DNA of 64,000 bases, from contig OY720100.1 in assembly GCA_963082875.1 (NCBI GenBank), positions 3,658,001 through 3,722,000 on the forward strand. The letters are read 5' to 3'. Shown here piece by piece: positions 14,401 to 24,361 of this stretch. The notes beneath the pieces were generated by a model. That model saw nothing but the letters and a program-made list of their open reading frames with translations, did not search any database and was not told the origin of the DNA. The translations under genes and the position numbers were made by a program. This stretch comes from Corella eumyota. Taxonomy: Eukaryota; Chordata; Ascidiacea; Phlebobranchia; Corellidae. Positions within the stretch are counted from its first letter, which is position 1; each line of letters starts with the position of its first letter.

Positions 14401-15320
14401 TTAATATTCATAAAAGTTATGAAACTTTTATTAAAAATTTATGAAATCTCAAAACCTAAAATCTTGTATTTTATTAGACGCGCATTGGCCTAACTAACAT
14501 TCAAGATAAAACATTTTGCAAAAATTTTGAGTAGAACAAAAGTTTAAGATAATTTTTATTTTGGGTTTAATTAGGTCACGTGATATTTTTGGCCAATGAG
14601 ATTGCATACAAATTTTTTGAAAAAAAATAAAAAATTTTAAATCGAAAAATAATTGTTGTGTTAGAACCGCACAGGTCCAATTACCGTGTTTACAAAATAT
14701 TTTTCGAAAATATTAATATTTATAAAAGTTATGAAACTTTTATTAAAAATTTATGAAATCTCAAAACCTAAAATTTTGTATTTTATTAGACGCGCATTGG
14801 CCTAACTAACATTCAAGATAAAACATTTCGCGAAAATTTTCAGTAAAACAAAAGTTTGAGGTAATTTTTATTTTGGTTTTCATTAGGTCACGTGATATTT
14901 TTGACCAATGATATTGTATACAAATTTTTTGAAAAAAAATAAAAAATTTTAAATCGAAAAATAATTGTTGTGTTAGAACCGCACAGGTCCAATTACCGTG
15001 TTTACATAATATTTTTCAAAAATATTAATATTCATAAAAGTTATGACACTTTTATTAAAAATTTATGAAATCTCAAAACCTAAAATTTTGTATTTTATCA
15101 GACGCGCATTGGCCTAACTAACATTCAAGATAAAACATTTCGCGAAAATTTTCAGTAAAACAAAAGTTTGAGGTAATTTTTATTTTGGGTTTAATTAGGT
15201 CACGTGATATTTTTGGCCAATGATATTGCATATAAATTTAAAAAAAAAAAATAAAAAATTTTAAATCGAAAAATAATTGTTGTGTTAGAACCGCACAGGT
15301 CCAATTACCGTGTTTACATA
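5410..15320 (+). repeat. Higher-order duplication, offset 9048 bp (29 monomers)
   Basis: AAATCTTGTATTT (5413 and 14461) and the following TTGGTTTTCATTAGGTCACG and ATATTGTATAC variants (near 5830 and 14880) link 5.41-6.3 kb with 14.46-15.3 kb. The offset is 9048 bp, or 29 monomers. Confidence 0.7.
6774..12900 (+). repeat. Higher-order duplication, offset 4056 bp (13 monomers)
   Basis: The block 6.77-8.85 kb matches 10.83-12.9 kb in order of variants: ATCGCAAAATAATTG (6841 and 10897), GAACCGAACAGG, GTTAAAACCGC, CACGTGTTATTT (about 7717 and 11773) and TTTTTGGAAAAAAAATAA. The offset is 4056 bp, or 13 monomers. Confidence 0.8.
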
Positions 15321-15527
15321 ATATTTTTCAAAAATATTAATATTTATAAAAGTTATGACACTTTTATTAAAAATTTATAAAATCTCAAAACCTAAAATTT
15401 TGTATTTTATTAGACGCGCATTGGCCTAACTAACATTCAAGATAAAACATTTCGCGAAAATTTTTAGTAAAACAAAAGTTTAAGGTAACTTTATTTTGGG
15501 TTTAATTAGGTCACGTGATATTTTTGG

Positions 15528-16000
15528 TATATTATATTTTTTTTATTACGCCACAATCGTATATTAAAATTCAAGAAATTAATGATCAAAATATTATTTT
15601 TTTGCGAAGTCGCGGAACAAAATATTTTAAAGTTATATATAAGTTTAATGTCGTAATTAACTTTCAAGTAAAAAAAAAATTTAGAACTTACAGCTTTAGA
15701 ACAAAAAAATTTAGAGCTTTAGAACAAAAGTTTTTTAATATGCTTGTAATGTTAACCTGGTTATGATATCGCCTTATTAACACCTACCAACAAAGAGAAA
15801 TACTCAGAAATAAGTGTCAGATTAGCAGTTTGTATATTATATTGTTGTGTTCCTTGCAAACTTTAGTATTAATGCACTTTTGTTATATTTTTTTGTTTTC
15901 ATAAACATTTTAAAATTTTTTGTAAATTTTGTCAGTTTTTTTTTTGTAAATTTAAATTTTGTTTTTATAGTTTAACATGTAACAAGGTTGCTTTTGTAAG
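15528..16000. other. Gene-free AT-rich DNA right of the array
   Basis: AT-rich sequence that begins abruptly where the last satellite monomer is truncated. The open frame at 15515-15766 starts inside the satellite and is low-complexity, so I do not regard it as a gene. Confidence 0.5.
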
Positions 16001-16075
16001 GCGTAGTCGTAGCCGAGTGGTAAGAACCTAGACTCGCAGACGAAGGTTTCTGGCTTCGAATCCAATTGGTTGCAA
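16001..16075 (+). mobile_element. tRNA-like relic
   Basis: GTAGTCGTAGCCGAGTGGTA resembles the A-box end of a serine or leucine tRNA, and GGCTTCGAATCC is a good B box. The acceptor stem pairs poorly and an A-rich tail follows. It is most likely a tRNA pseudogene or the head of a tRNA-derived SINE. Confidence 0.45.
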
Positions 16076-16169
16076 AAAAAATAATTCTTTTTTAGTATGT
16101 TACAGTACATAACATAAAATATAAATAAAACTAACCTAACATAAAAAAGTACATAACATACAGTACATA

Positions 16170-16400
16170 AAAATATCATGTGACCTAATTAAACCCTAAA
16201 TAAAAATTTGCTCTAACTTTTTTTCTATTGAAAATTTTCGCGAAATTTTTTATCTTGAATGTTAGTTAGGCCAATGCGCGTCTAATAAAATAAAATATAT
16301 TAATATTTTTTAAAAATATTTTGTAAACACATCTATTAAATCTTCAACAAAACAAATATTGTTTGATTTAAAATTGTTTATTTATTTTTTTTAAATTAGC
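16170..16400 (-). repeat. Inverted, partly deleted satellite monomer
   Basis: On the minus strand this reads as the 312-bp monomer: GGGTTTAATTAGGTCACATG, the CGCGAAAATTTTC block, AGACGCGCATTGGCCTAAC, then AATATTAATA and the TGTTTAC region, with an internal deletion. It is clearly related to the array but inverted and isolated. Confidence 0.8.
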
Positions 16401-16683
16401 TTAAAGTTTTGTTCTAGTTAATATTTTTTGTTCTAGTCAAAGCTATTCTTTTTTAAAATTCGAATAAGTAAAAATAAAAATATTAATAATATTGACAAAA
16501 ATAATATATTTCGAAATCTAAGAGTTGTAGTTTAAAATTAAATACCTAATATTTCATTAATTAGTTAATATTTTTAATTTAGTAATTTTATGCATAACTT
16601 TATTAATGAATAAAAATTAATTCTAAAAATAATCAAATGATTTCGAACCATTTTATTTAAAAAATAAATCTAGTTTTACGACG

Positions 16684-16752
16684 TTAACGACTGTAATCGA
16701 ACCGCACTCCTTCGACTGACAGTGATTCGTCTTTACACTACGCTACGAGGTA
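16684..16752 (-). mobile_element. tRNA-like relic, minus strand
   Basis: Read on the minus strand it has TAGCGTAGTGTAAAGACG followed by GCGGTTCGATTAC, that is, A-box-like and B-box-like elements at tRNA spacing. It is probably a SINE head or pseudogene. Confidence 0.4.
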
Positions 16753-16889
16753 GGTCTACAGAACATAACATTACTACACAGTTAATTGTTAAAAACCAAT
16801 TTACAATAACAAAAAAAAATTTGAAATGTAAACAATATAAGCAAAAACATTTCATAAAAACGTATGCAAAAAATATTTTGTAAATTTTG

Positions 16890-17050
16890 ATTATTGCATA
16901 TTTTTGCGAAATTTTTTATCTTTAATCTTGGTTACGACAACACTCTTCTGTTTCAATACAAAAGTTTAGCAAAAATTTAATAAATTTGTCATAACTATGG
17001 TATATATTAATATACAATATTAAAATTTTGTAAAAATGTTAGTTCAACAA
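16890..17050 (-). repeat. Second decayed inverted satellite monomer
   Basis: The minus strand keeps the order of monomer landmarks (TTAATATTCATAAAAGTTATGA-like, then AAGATAAAA..TTTCGCAAAAA-like) with many differences. It is older than the copy at 16170. Confidence 0.4.
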
Positions 17051-18941
17051 TCATGCTTTTCAAGGTGTTATTAATTTTAAGTTTTAAGAAAAAAAAATTT
17101 TGGGACAATTTATATAATATATTTCTATACCACCCTTTAGGTCAATGGGTCACGATATTAGCGAGATATAAAAATGCTGTAACTTTTGCACTAAAACACA
17201 TTTTAAATAAATACTTTTTCTTAAATGTTAAAAACTAGAGCACGCTTCTATTTGACTTGGCAATTACTTTTTCGAGTAATTTTTTAGACTACTTTTTATA
17301 AGGCAATTAGTCAATGGATTAAGCAATAGGCGATATATAAAAAGGCGGTAACTTTTGTTTAAAGCATATTTTACGCCGACACAAATTTGTAATTTAGGTT
17401 TCAAATTTTTGCGTTTCTAACAAAACCATAAATTTGAATTTAATATTTGGTTTCAAAGCAATAAACTATTTGCTTGAATAAAACTTATATATTGCTCCAA
17501 AAGTTTGTAATAAAAAAAGTCGGATATCTTCTTCGGGCAAAGTCAACAAGTAAACTTTGATGTTTTAGCCACTATAGAATTAAAACAAATTTTTTTAAAT
17601 AGTAATCACTTAACTAATACCAAAAAATATCCTAAACAGATAGTAAAAGAATAAATAAAAAAGAGTACAAAAAAATTTTTTTTTTTAATCACAAACTAAA
17701 AAAAATTAATTTGTTAAAAACACAACTAAAAGTAATCGGTTAGCTGTTGATTAAATTTAAATATTTTTATTTTGCAACCAGCTGGTAATATTTGTTTTTA
17801 AATTAATTTTTAAAGTATGATAATATGACTTTTTCACCAAACGAATTTTAAAGTACAAACAAATTTAAATAAAAAGACCGAAGCTATCACATTTTAAAAT
17901 CAACCATTGTTGATGTCGTAACGTTAGACAAAATTACCGTAATTATAAAGTTTCGAGAAATGTAATACCTGAAATTTTAGACGACTTAATCAAACGATAA
18001 AACCCCATGGACCAAGGTTCACTTTAGAATAGGCTTGTAAAACGGTAAAATAATCAATTTAAAATCTATCCAAGTTTAAAATGGACATTGTTAAATTTTT
18101 ACGATAGTTATAATCTAATTAAACAAAAGCAGTTAAACACATAGTTAAAGCTGTAAAAAAAACTTGACTGGTAGTTTAAAGATAAGAGAGAGAAAGAGCC
18201 ATTAGAATAGTGGGGCAACATATAAAATGACATGTCAACAACACTCCTTTCTTTCTCTATGAAGTACTCTCGTGGCCTCTTTTTTAGCCAACGGCATTTA
18301 AAATCAATGCTACTATATAGCAATAGGCGACTGGCATCAACATTATATAAAACATCTCCAGTAAAGTTGTTATTGACCGGTTAAAAGAATTATCGAAGGC
18401 TTGTAATAATCTACAGTTTATGTTACAGATACTGTTTACTAGTTAAGAAAATTTAGTTAACCTTTGGTTAGAGCGAATGACAAAATAGAGTATAAATCGC
18501 TTAATATTTGCAAAACGTATACTAGTACAGTATTAAGTAAATATGCCTACCACAATATAAAGGGTAGTAAAAGCGATGACCTGTACGTTACGGTAAGTAA
18601 CTATCACATGTTTACTTCTTGTTCCAAAGCGAGTGTACGTCGATATCTAGTATTGTAATATAAAAACTGTCCTTCGATACGCAAGGCAAGTAGTGATTCA
18701 TAATTGGCCAATTAGGCGCACACAAAACCGTTGTAAACAGCGATGCATTGGCCTTAACAGTTTGTTGTCATAACATTCGCGATAGTTCATCAAAGACAGT
18801 AACGTAAACTACAGCGTCCCCAAAGAATTAGCAACAGCAACAAAACCATTCAGAGAATAATAATAACCATTTTTGCGTAAATTGTTTTAATTTTCATACA
18901 TTTTATTTTTCAATATAGATTATATTTTGCAAATTGTAAAA
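17051..18941. other. Gene-free DNA, upstream region of the calpain gene
   Basis: No exon series is supported. Around 17130-17210 and 17305-17385 lie two diverged copies of a motif ending GATATAAAAA.GC.GTAACTTTTG, an old local duplication of about 180 bp spacing. The 5-prime UTR and promoter of the calpain gene should lie in the last part, but no clear core promoter was recognised. Confidence 0.4.
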
Positions 18942-21900
18942 ATGGGTAATCTTAACAGTCGCCCCTCGACCCCTGAGCCGCACCCCGCACCCACACCGGA
19001 CCCAACACCTGTGCCCGACTTTAACGACACGATAACTGAAGTTCACCCACCCCCTGACCCTAGATCAGACCCCGATATTATCGAAAATGAGGCCGGCAAA
19101 GCATCTTTAAGTGTAGCAACTGTCGTATCGGTAAGTCTCAAGTTTAATTAATTGTAAATAAGCCATTTAGTGTGTGAGTAAGTACAAAATATAACCGTAA
19201 AACAAATGGATTTGCACAGCTGCACGATATTTTTTGCTATTAATATTTCAAGAAGATATGAGACACTTTTCTTACAATGCCATACAATTTTCCACCTGCA
19301 TAGTATGTTTTCTACAATACATAAAACGAGTGACGGTATGTGGTTTAACTTCCTGCAGTACAAGAAAAAAATTTTATAAACCACGTTCTTTAAATATAGA
19401 ACCGCTGTAATTTCTAGGTATAGCAATTTTAGAAGTCAAACTTGACAGCTATAAATTAACAATCATGTATTTATATATTTAATTTGTTACACTTACAATT
19501 TAATAACATGTTCTCGAAAAAAAATCCCAATTAAACAAGTTTGGAATGTGGAGATAGATGTTCCTACTAATTATTATCTAAGAACATGAAATAACAGAAA
19601 CCTTTACAAGATGTTCAGAGCTTTGTGGGTAGTTGTAAATAAAATACTACTCCTTTCAATTGATAAATCATATTTTACAATAGATAATTAATAATTTAAG
19701 TTTAAAGTGTTACGAAATACACGTAAACAACATTACTAATTATGTCAAATAACTTGTCACAAATACATGAAAAATATTAACGTCCCGCGTACAATGTCGG
19801 TTTACCTTTATTAACAGATTGAATGCATGCTTAAGCAAGGGAGTTTGACATAAATAATTTAAGCTATTGAAATTTTACATTCATAAAGTTTTCTATTAAC
19901 GGATGTTGCGGACTTTAACAAACAAACAAATGACCATTATTTATATTTAAATATAAATCAAACAGCGTAGATACGTATGTACAAAATGCCAACGTCCTTC
20001 TATATTTTTAATCCATCATAGCCGCGCTGCTATAATATGCCATTCAGATTAAATGAATACAAAATAAAAGGGCGGTTCTCAATATTATAAAATATAAATT
20101 TCTATACGTGACTGATTAAAATTAATTACTCAACAGCGTAAACAAATAAACTGGGTTGTTGAACCCGCAGGCTCTACCAAAAAAAATAATGCGTTTTTAA
20201 AGCCTGGGCCTACTGCTGAAAATTAAAATATTTTGTTTAGTGTTATAAAAAAACTGTCCTTTTTTGTTTAGGAATACGATGAAATAAAAGATGCCATTCT
20301 AAAGAAGAATGCAGAAACTGGCAAGCATTATGTTTATCGAGACAAAGATTTCCCAGCTGATGCAAAGTCGCTTTACTATTCTTCGAGGGCCCCTTCACAA
20401 TGGAGTCAAATAGAGTGGAAGCGACCTTCGGTAAGCCTTTATTCTATTTCCTGTTAATAAACCGATTAAGTGTATTTTATAAGGCGTGTGAATTGGACAT
20501 AGTGGTTTAAACGCTATCTCCTTTATTCATATATTTGCGACCGCGCTAATATTATATTCTATCAAGAAAATGTCAACATGCTCAAAAAAATCTTAGATAT
20601 TTCTTTTTTTTTTGCTCTTACAAACTTTTTATTAATTAAATATTGATTTAGGATATATCCCGGAGCGCTTACTTATTCAGAGGGGGAATCAGCAGCAATG
20701 ATATTGTCCAAGGAATGCTTGGCGATTGTTGGTGGTTAGCCTCCGTTGCTGCTATTTGCAGGACTCCAAGTTTTATGAGAAAGGTAAACTTATAACTTAA
20801 TAACTATTAGCATAAAAATATTAAAAATTTTCTAAAGGCTTGAAATGAATTTCATGTACTGTCACTAGTATAAAATGTATTTGTTAATATGTTAGATTAT
20901 TCCATCTGACCAAACTTTAAACGGCCCTGAGTATGTGGGCGCTTGTCACTTCTTGTTTTGGAGATACGGGAAGTGGGTTGACATTATTGTCGACGATCAA
21001 TTGCCTACTATTCGTGGAGGTTTGTGTTTTGCAAGGTCGAGCGACCGAAGCGAATTTTGGATAAGTCTGCTTGAAAAAGCATACGCCAAGTAATTGTTTC
21101 CCTTTGTTTAAATCCATATAATAACTTTTTTTTGTAACACTTAAATACATTCAGTTTTTCTTATTCGCAAAACGATCTAAAATCCGTTTTTACCGAGCAC
21201 AACTTTTGCAGAATGCACGACTCATACCAAGCTATTGAAGCTGGCTTCACTCAGGACGGGCTAGAAGATTTGACTGGAGGAATTGCAATGAACTACAGTT
21301 TGGGAGCGAAAGCACCATCTTATTTAACAAAAATTTTATCTAGGTAATACTTAAAATAATTATAGCATAGTTATGTGTGGGCTTAATATCGCCCACATTA
21401 CAAGGTAACGCGATCTTGTGGCGATGATAAAAGTAGAATAAAAACTTTTTGTAAGAGCTCGTTCAACGGGTTTTCTGCCTTTTAGTTTGTTACATATTAC
21501 TTAAAAATAAACCACTTGAAGATAGACTTGTGACTTATGAGTAAATAAAGCCTGATTACCTTGTTTATTTTTAATGCGATAATAATTTACAGAGCAATGC
21601 GAAACCAAACGTTCGTCTGTGCCAGTATAGACGGCCGTGAAAATGTGATAAACAAGGTAACTGGCCTAGTAGACGCCCACGCTTACTCAGTCCTCAACTA
21701 CACGAAGGTAAGTCTCAAACAAGTTAAAATTGACGTCAATTACTTTAAAATAACAACATTTAAACTTTCGAACATGTTTTTAACATGAACACCCGCCTCT
21801 TAGTACAGTGAGTTTTTTGTAGGTTGAATATAAAGGCGATTATGTAAAGTTGATCAAACTACGAAATCCCTGGGGAGGTGATAACGAATGGAAAGGACCT

Positions 21901-23199
21901 TGGAGCGACAAGTAAGTAAATTGTTTACTGCATGTTAAAACTCTATGTTAAACAATAACAATTTTGTTGCACGCAAAGCTATACGTTGTTCCTGTTGCAT
22001 GTAGTTTAACTACATACTATAGAAAAGTTTATTTACGACTAGTTTGCCTTGGCTTGTAAAGCCTTGTAATGTAAGTTAAACTTATGTAAATGTTGTTTAA
22101 ATTAAGGTCTTCGGAGTGGAATTACGTAAGCGAAGCTGAAAAAGAGAGACTGGGATTTGCTGTTAAAGCAAACGGTGAGTGGTGGATGGAATACTCTGAC
22201 TTTGTTCACTACTTTCAAGATATTACTTTCTGCACGGTCGGCCCTGATTTTGACAGTGACGGAGCGCCCACTGGCGACAGGTAATTTATCAATAAATTAC
22301 CTAATTCGATTAAGCTAATTCGATTTATTTCTGCAATTGAAATGTCCCATTTTTGACTGCACTTTGAAAGTTTTTGTATAAAAACAATATGGAAACTTTG
22401 TAATGAATAATATTGATTCTAAAAATATTTTTTTAAATGTTTTAAATAGGTGGTTGTTGTCTATGATATATGGAGATTGGGATCGTTATACTGCTGGTGG
22501 TTCAAGAAATGACCTGAGATCTTATCAAACCAATCCACAATATGTTCTGGAATTAAAAACCCCAGGTATAAGATCACATCAAAATTTGATAACACTTTTT
22601 TTTAACTAATAACTATACATTCTTGATGTAATTAGTTTGTAAGAGAAAATTACACAACAATCTATAAATTTAAGATATTTTTGTTAAACATATCTCTTAG
22701 CGTGAAGAAAAAATGACCATGTTCTTAATATCAAAGTAAATATTTTTAGATGACTATGACCCCGCTGTTGATGAACCTGACCAGAAAGGAAAATGTTCGA
22801 TTGTTGTTGGACTTATGCAAGAATATAGAAGAATTGGAAAATCTGAGGGGCTAGACAATCTTTATATTTGCCTTAACCTGTACAAGGTATCTAGACTAAT
22901 TTAAACCTTGATCTATTTTTACTTAAAATGTATTTGTATAAAAGAAACTGAATTAAAATATATTTTATATTAAGGTTGACAGAAAGCCAACTTCAAAATT
23001 GGAGTACAACTATTTCGCTTATAACAAGGAAGTTATAAATACTGGCACATATGTAAATAGAAGGGAGGTTACGTTGACTGCTGAGTTAAAACCTGGATTT
23101 TACGTACTGGTACCCTCAGAATTTCACAAGGATAGTACTGGCAACTTTCTTATTCGAATCTTTACCGAGAAAAAGGTCGATTTGTACGAGCTCAAGTAA
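18942..23199 (+). CDS. Calpain-family cysteine protease without penta-EF-hand
   Basis: Calcium-dependent intracellular cysteine protease of the calpain family. Eleven exons join in phase: 18942-19130, 20272-20430, 20652-20783, 20896-21089, 21212-21343, 21593-21707, 21823-21911, 22107-22280, 22450-22565, 22750-22886, 22975-23199, giving about 553 residues. Residues 1-63 are a proline-rich leader starting MGNLNS, which fits the N-myristoylation pattern (Gly2, Ser6). The CysPc protease core follows, with all three catalytic residues: Cys about 142 in LGDCWWLAS, His about 298 in [10 protein letters not shown], Asn about 322 in LRNPWG. Their spacing matches active calpains. Residues about 360-553 form the C2-like domain III ([18 protein letters not shown]). 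The protein stops there with no EF-hand domain, so it is an atypical, PEF-less calpain. The ATG at 18942 has a good context (AAAATGG); no upstream ATG is in frame. Membrane anchoring is inference from the leader. Confidence 0.93.
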
Positions 23200-24361
23200 A
23201 ACGATTGTTTTGCAACTACCTAGTTATTATATGTACATATATACTGCATGACCACTTTTTATTAAACTTTTTATAAAACAACATTACCAACTAATAAGAC
23301 ATACACTTGTACAATAGCTTTGCTTGTGTAATTGTGAATATCTTTCAGTGTTTTTTAAGTTGCTAGAAATGTTAAAACTATTTCATGCTTTGTAAACCGT
23401 GCTTTTGTACTATTTTCACAATTTGAGAACTAGTATTAATCGTATTTGTGTTTTTTTAATATTAATGTTGTGCGTACTAGTATTACCATGTTTTAATCTA
23501 CTTGCTATGTTTAAGTCACAAAATTGTAATAGCTTGATTTTTTAACATGACCAATAATATCAGTTATTCAGAACGTGTTAACAAATTACTAAAAATTTTC
23601 AAAGAGTGTATGTTAAGTTTAAAAAGCATTTTGTTAACACAGTTAATTTACTATTATTAAGATAAAAGTAAAAATACCAAAAAACAAATACCTGAAAAAC
23701 GTACTAGAACAGGTTAAAAACGTCAAAGAGCAAGCATTATTCCATGATGTTCTTATAAATTAAACTTTAGTCTTACGATTTATCTGCTGTAATGTATAAA
23801 ATTACATATTTAAAACAAGATTTAAAAACTAAACCAACTGTTTTCATATAACAAAAAAAACTATACCCCAAACACAATAAAATAGTTTACTTAACGTTTT
23901 TTCCTGTAATTCAGTAAAACAGGCTTAAGCACATGTAATCTATACACGACTGTCAAAAAATTTTGTAGTTCTGACTGTTTAATAAATGGTACAATAATAT
24001 TTTATGTCTTTACTGTTGGCTGGATATAAACAACAACAAACTATCGCAGCACGCGAGTTTTTTCTAATCACGTGATTTTTTCACATGTTGTCAAATTAAA
24101 ATCACCCGTTTAATTAATTTTAATAATTAGAAAATCAATTTACTTTTAATTACGAATTGTTGTTTGTAATACTAAATTTTAATTTATATTCAAGCTTACA
24201 ATATGTTCTTTTATTGAACTATAAAATGTTGTTTAAGTTTCGCAACATTGTAAGCAGCTTTGAAGCAGCTATCAAAAATATTGAGGTTGAGTAAGTACAA
24301 ATGCTATATACATTGTTATGATTCATGTGTACCATACACAATGTTAGAATAATTTTTGCCA
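23200..24361. other. Convergent 3-prime region between calpain and SLC5 genes
   Basis: This holds the 3-prime UTRs of two convergent genes. An AATAAA lies near 23877 on the plus strand. A TCACGTGA palindrome occurs near 24067. No coding exons are seen. Confidence 0.5.

Larger units (their letters stand above)
1155..15527 (+). repeat. 312-bp tandem satellite array, about 46 monomers
   Basis: GGTCACGTGAT recurs at about 1168, 1471, 1783, 2094, 2406, 2718, 3030, 3342 and so on to 15509, with 312-bp spacing. That is about 46 monomers, all in the same orientation. The first monomer is the most diverged and the last is cut off after GGTCACGTGATATTTTTGG, while internal monomers are nearly identical, as expected from homogenisation by unequal crossing-over. 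Each monomer carries in order: CACGTG E-box, GGCCAATGA CCAAT box 10 bp later, a variable A/T tract near +45, CCAATTACC, TGTTTAC (forkhead-like), ACGCGCATTGGCC (reverse CCAAT box), and either TTTCGCGAAA or TTTTGCAAAA. Short open frames inside it (for example 3052-3261 and its identical twin 4924-5133) only follow the repeat and are not genes. No mobile-element coding sequence is seen. Confidence 0.95.

Noticed and set aside
1155-15527. CRISPR array or rDNA spacer as explanation for the tandem repeat
   Set aside because: Units are contiguous 312-bp monomers with no unique spacers, the surrounding genes are eukaryotic, and no rRNA sequence is present.
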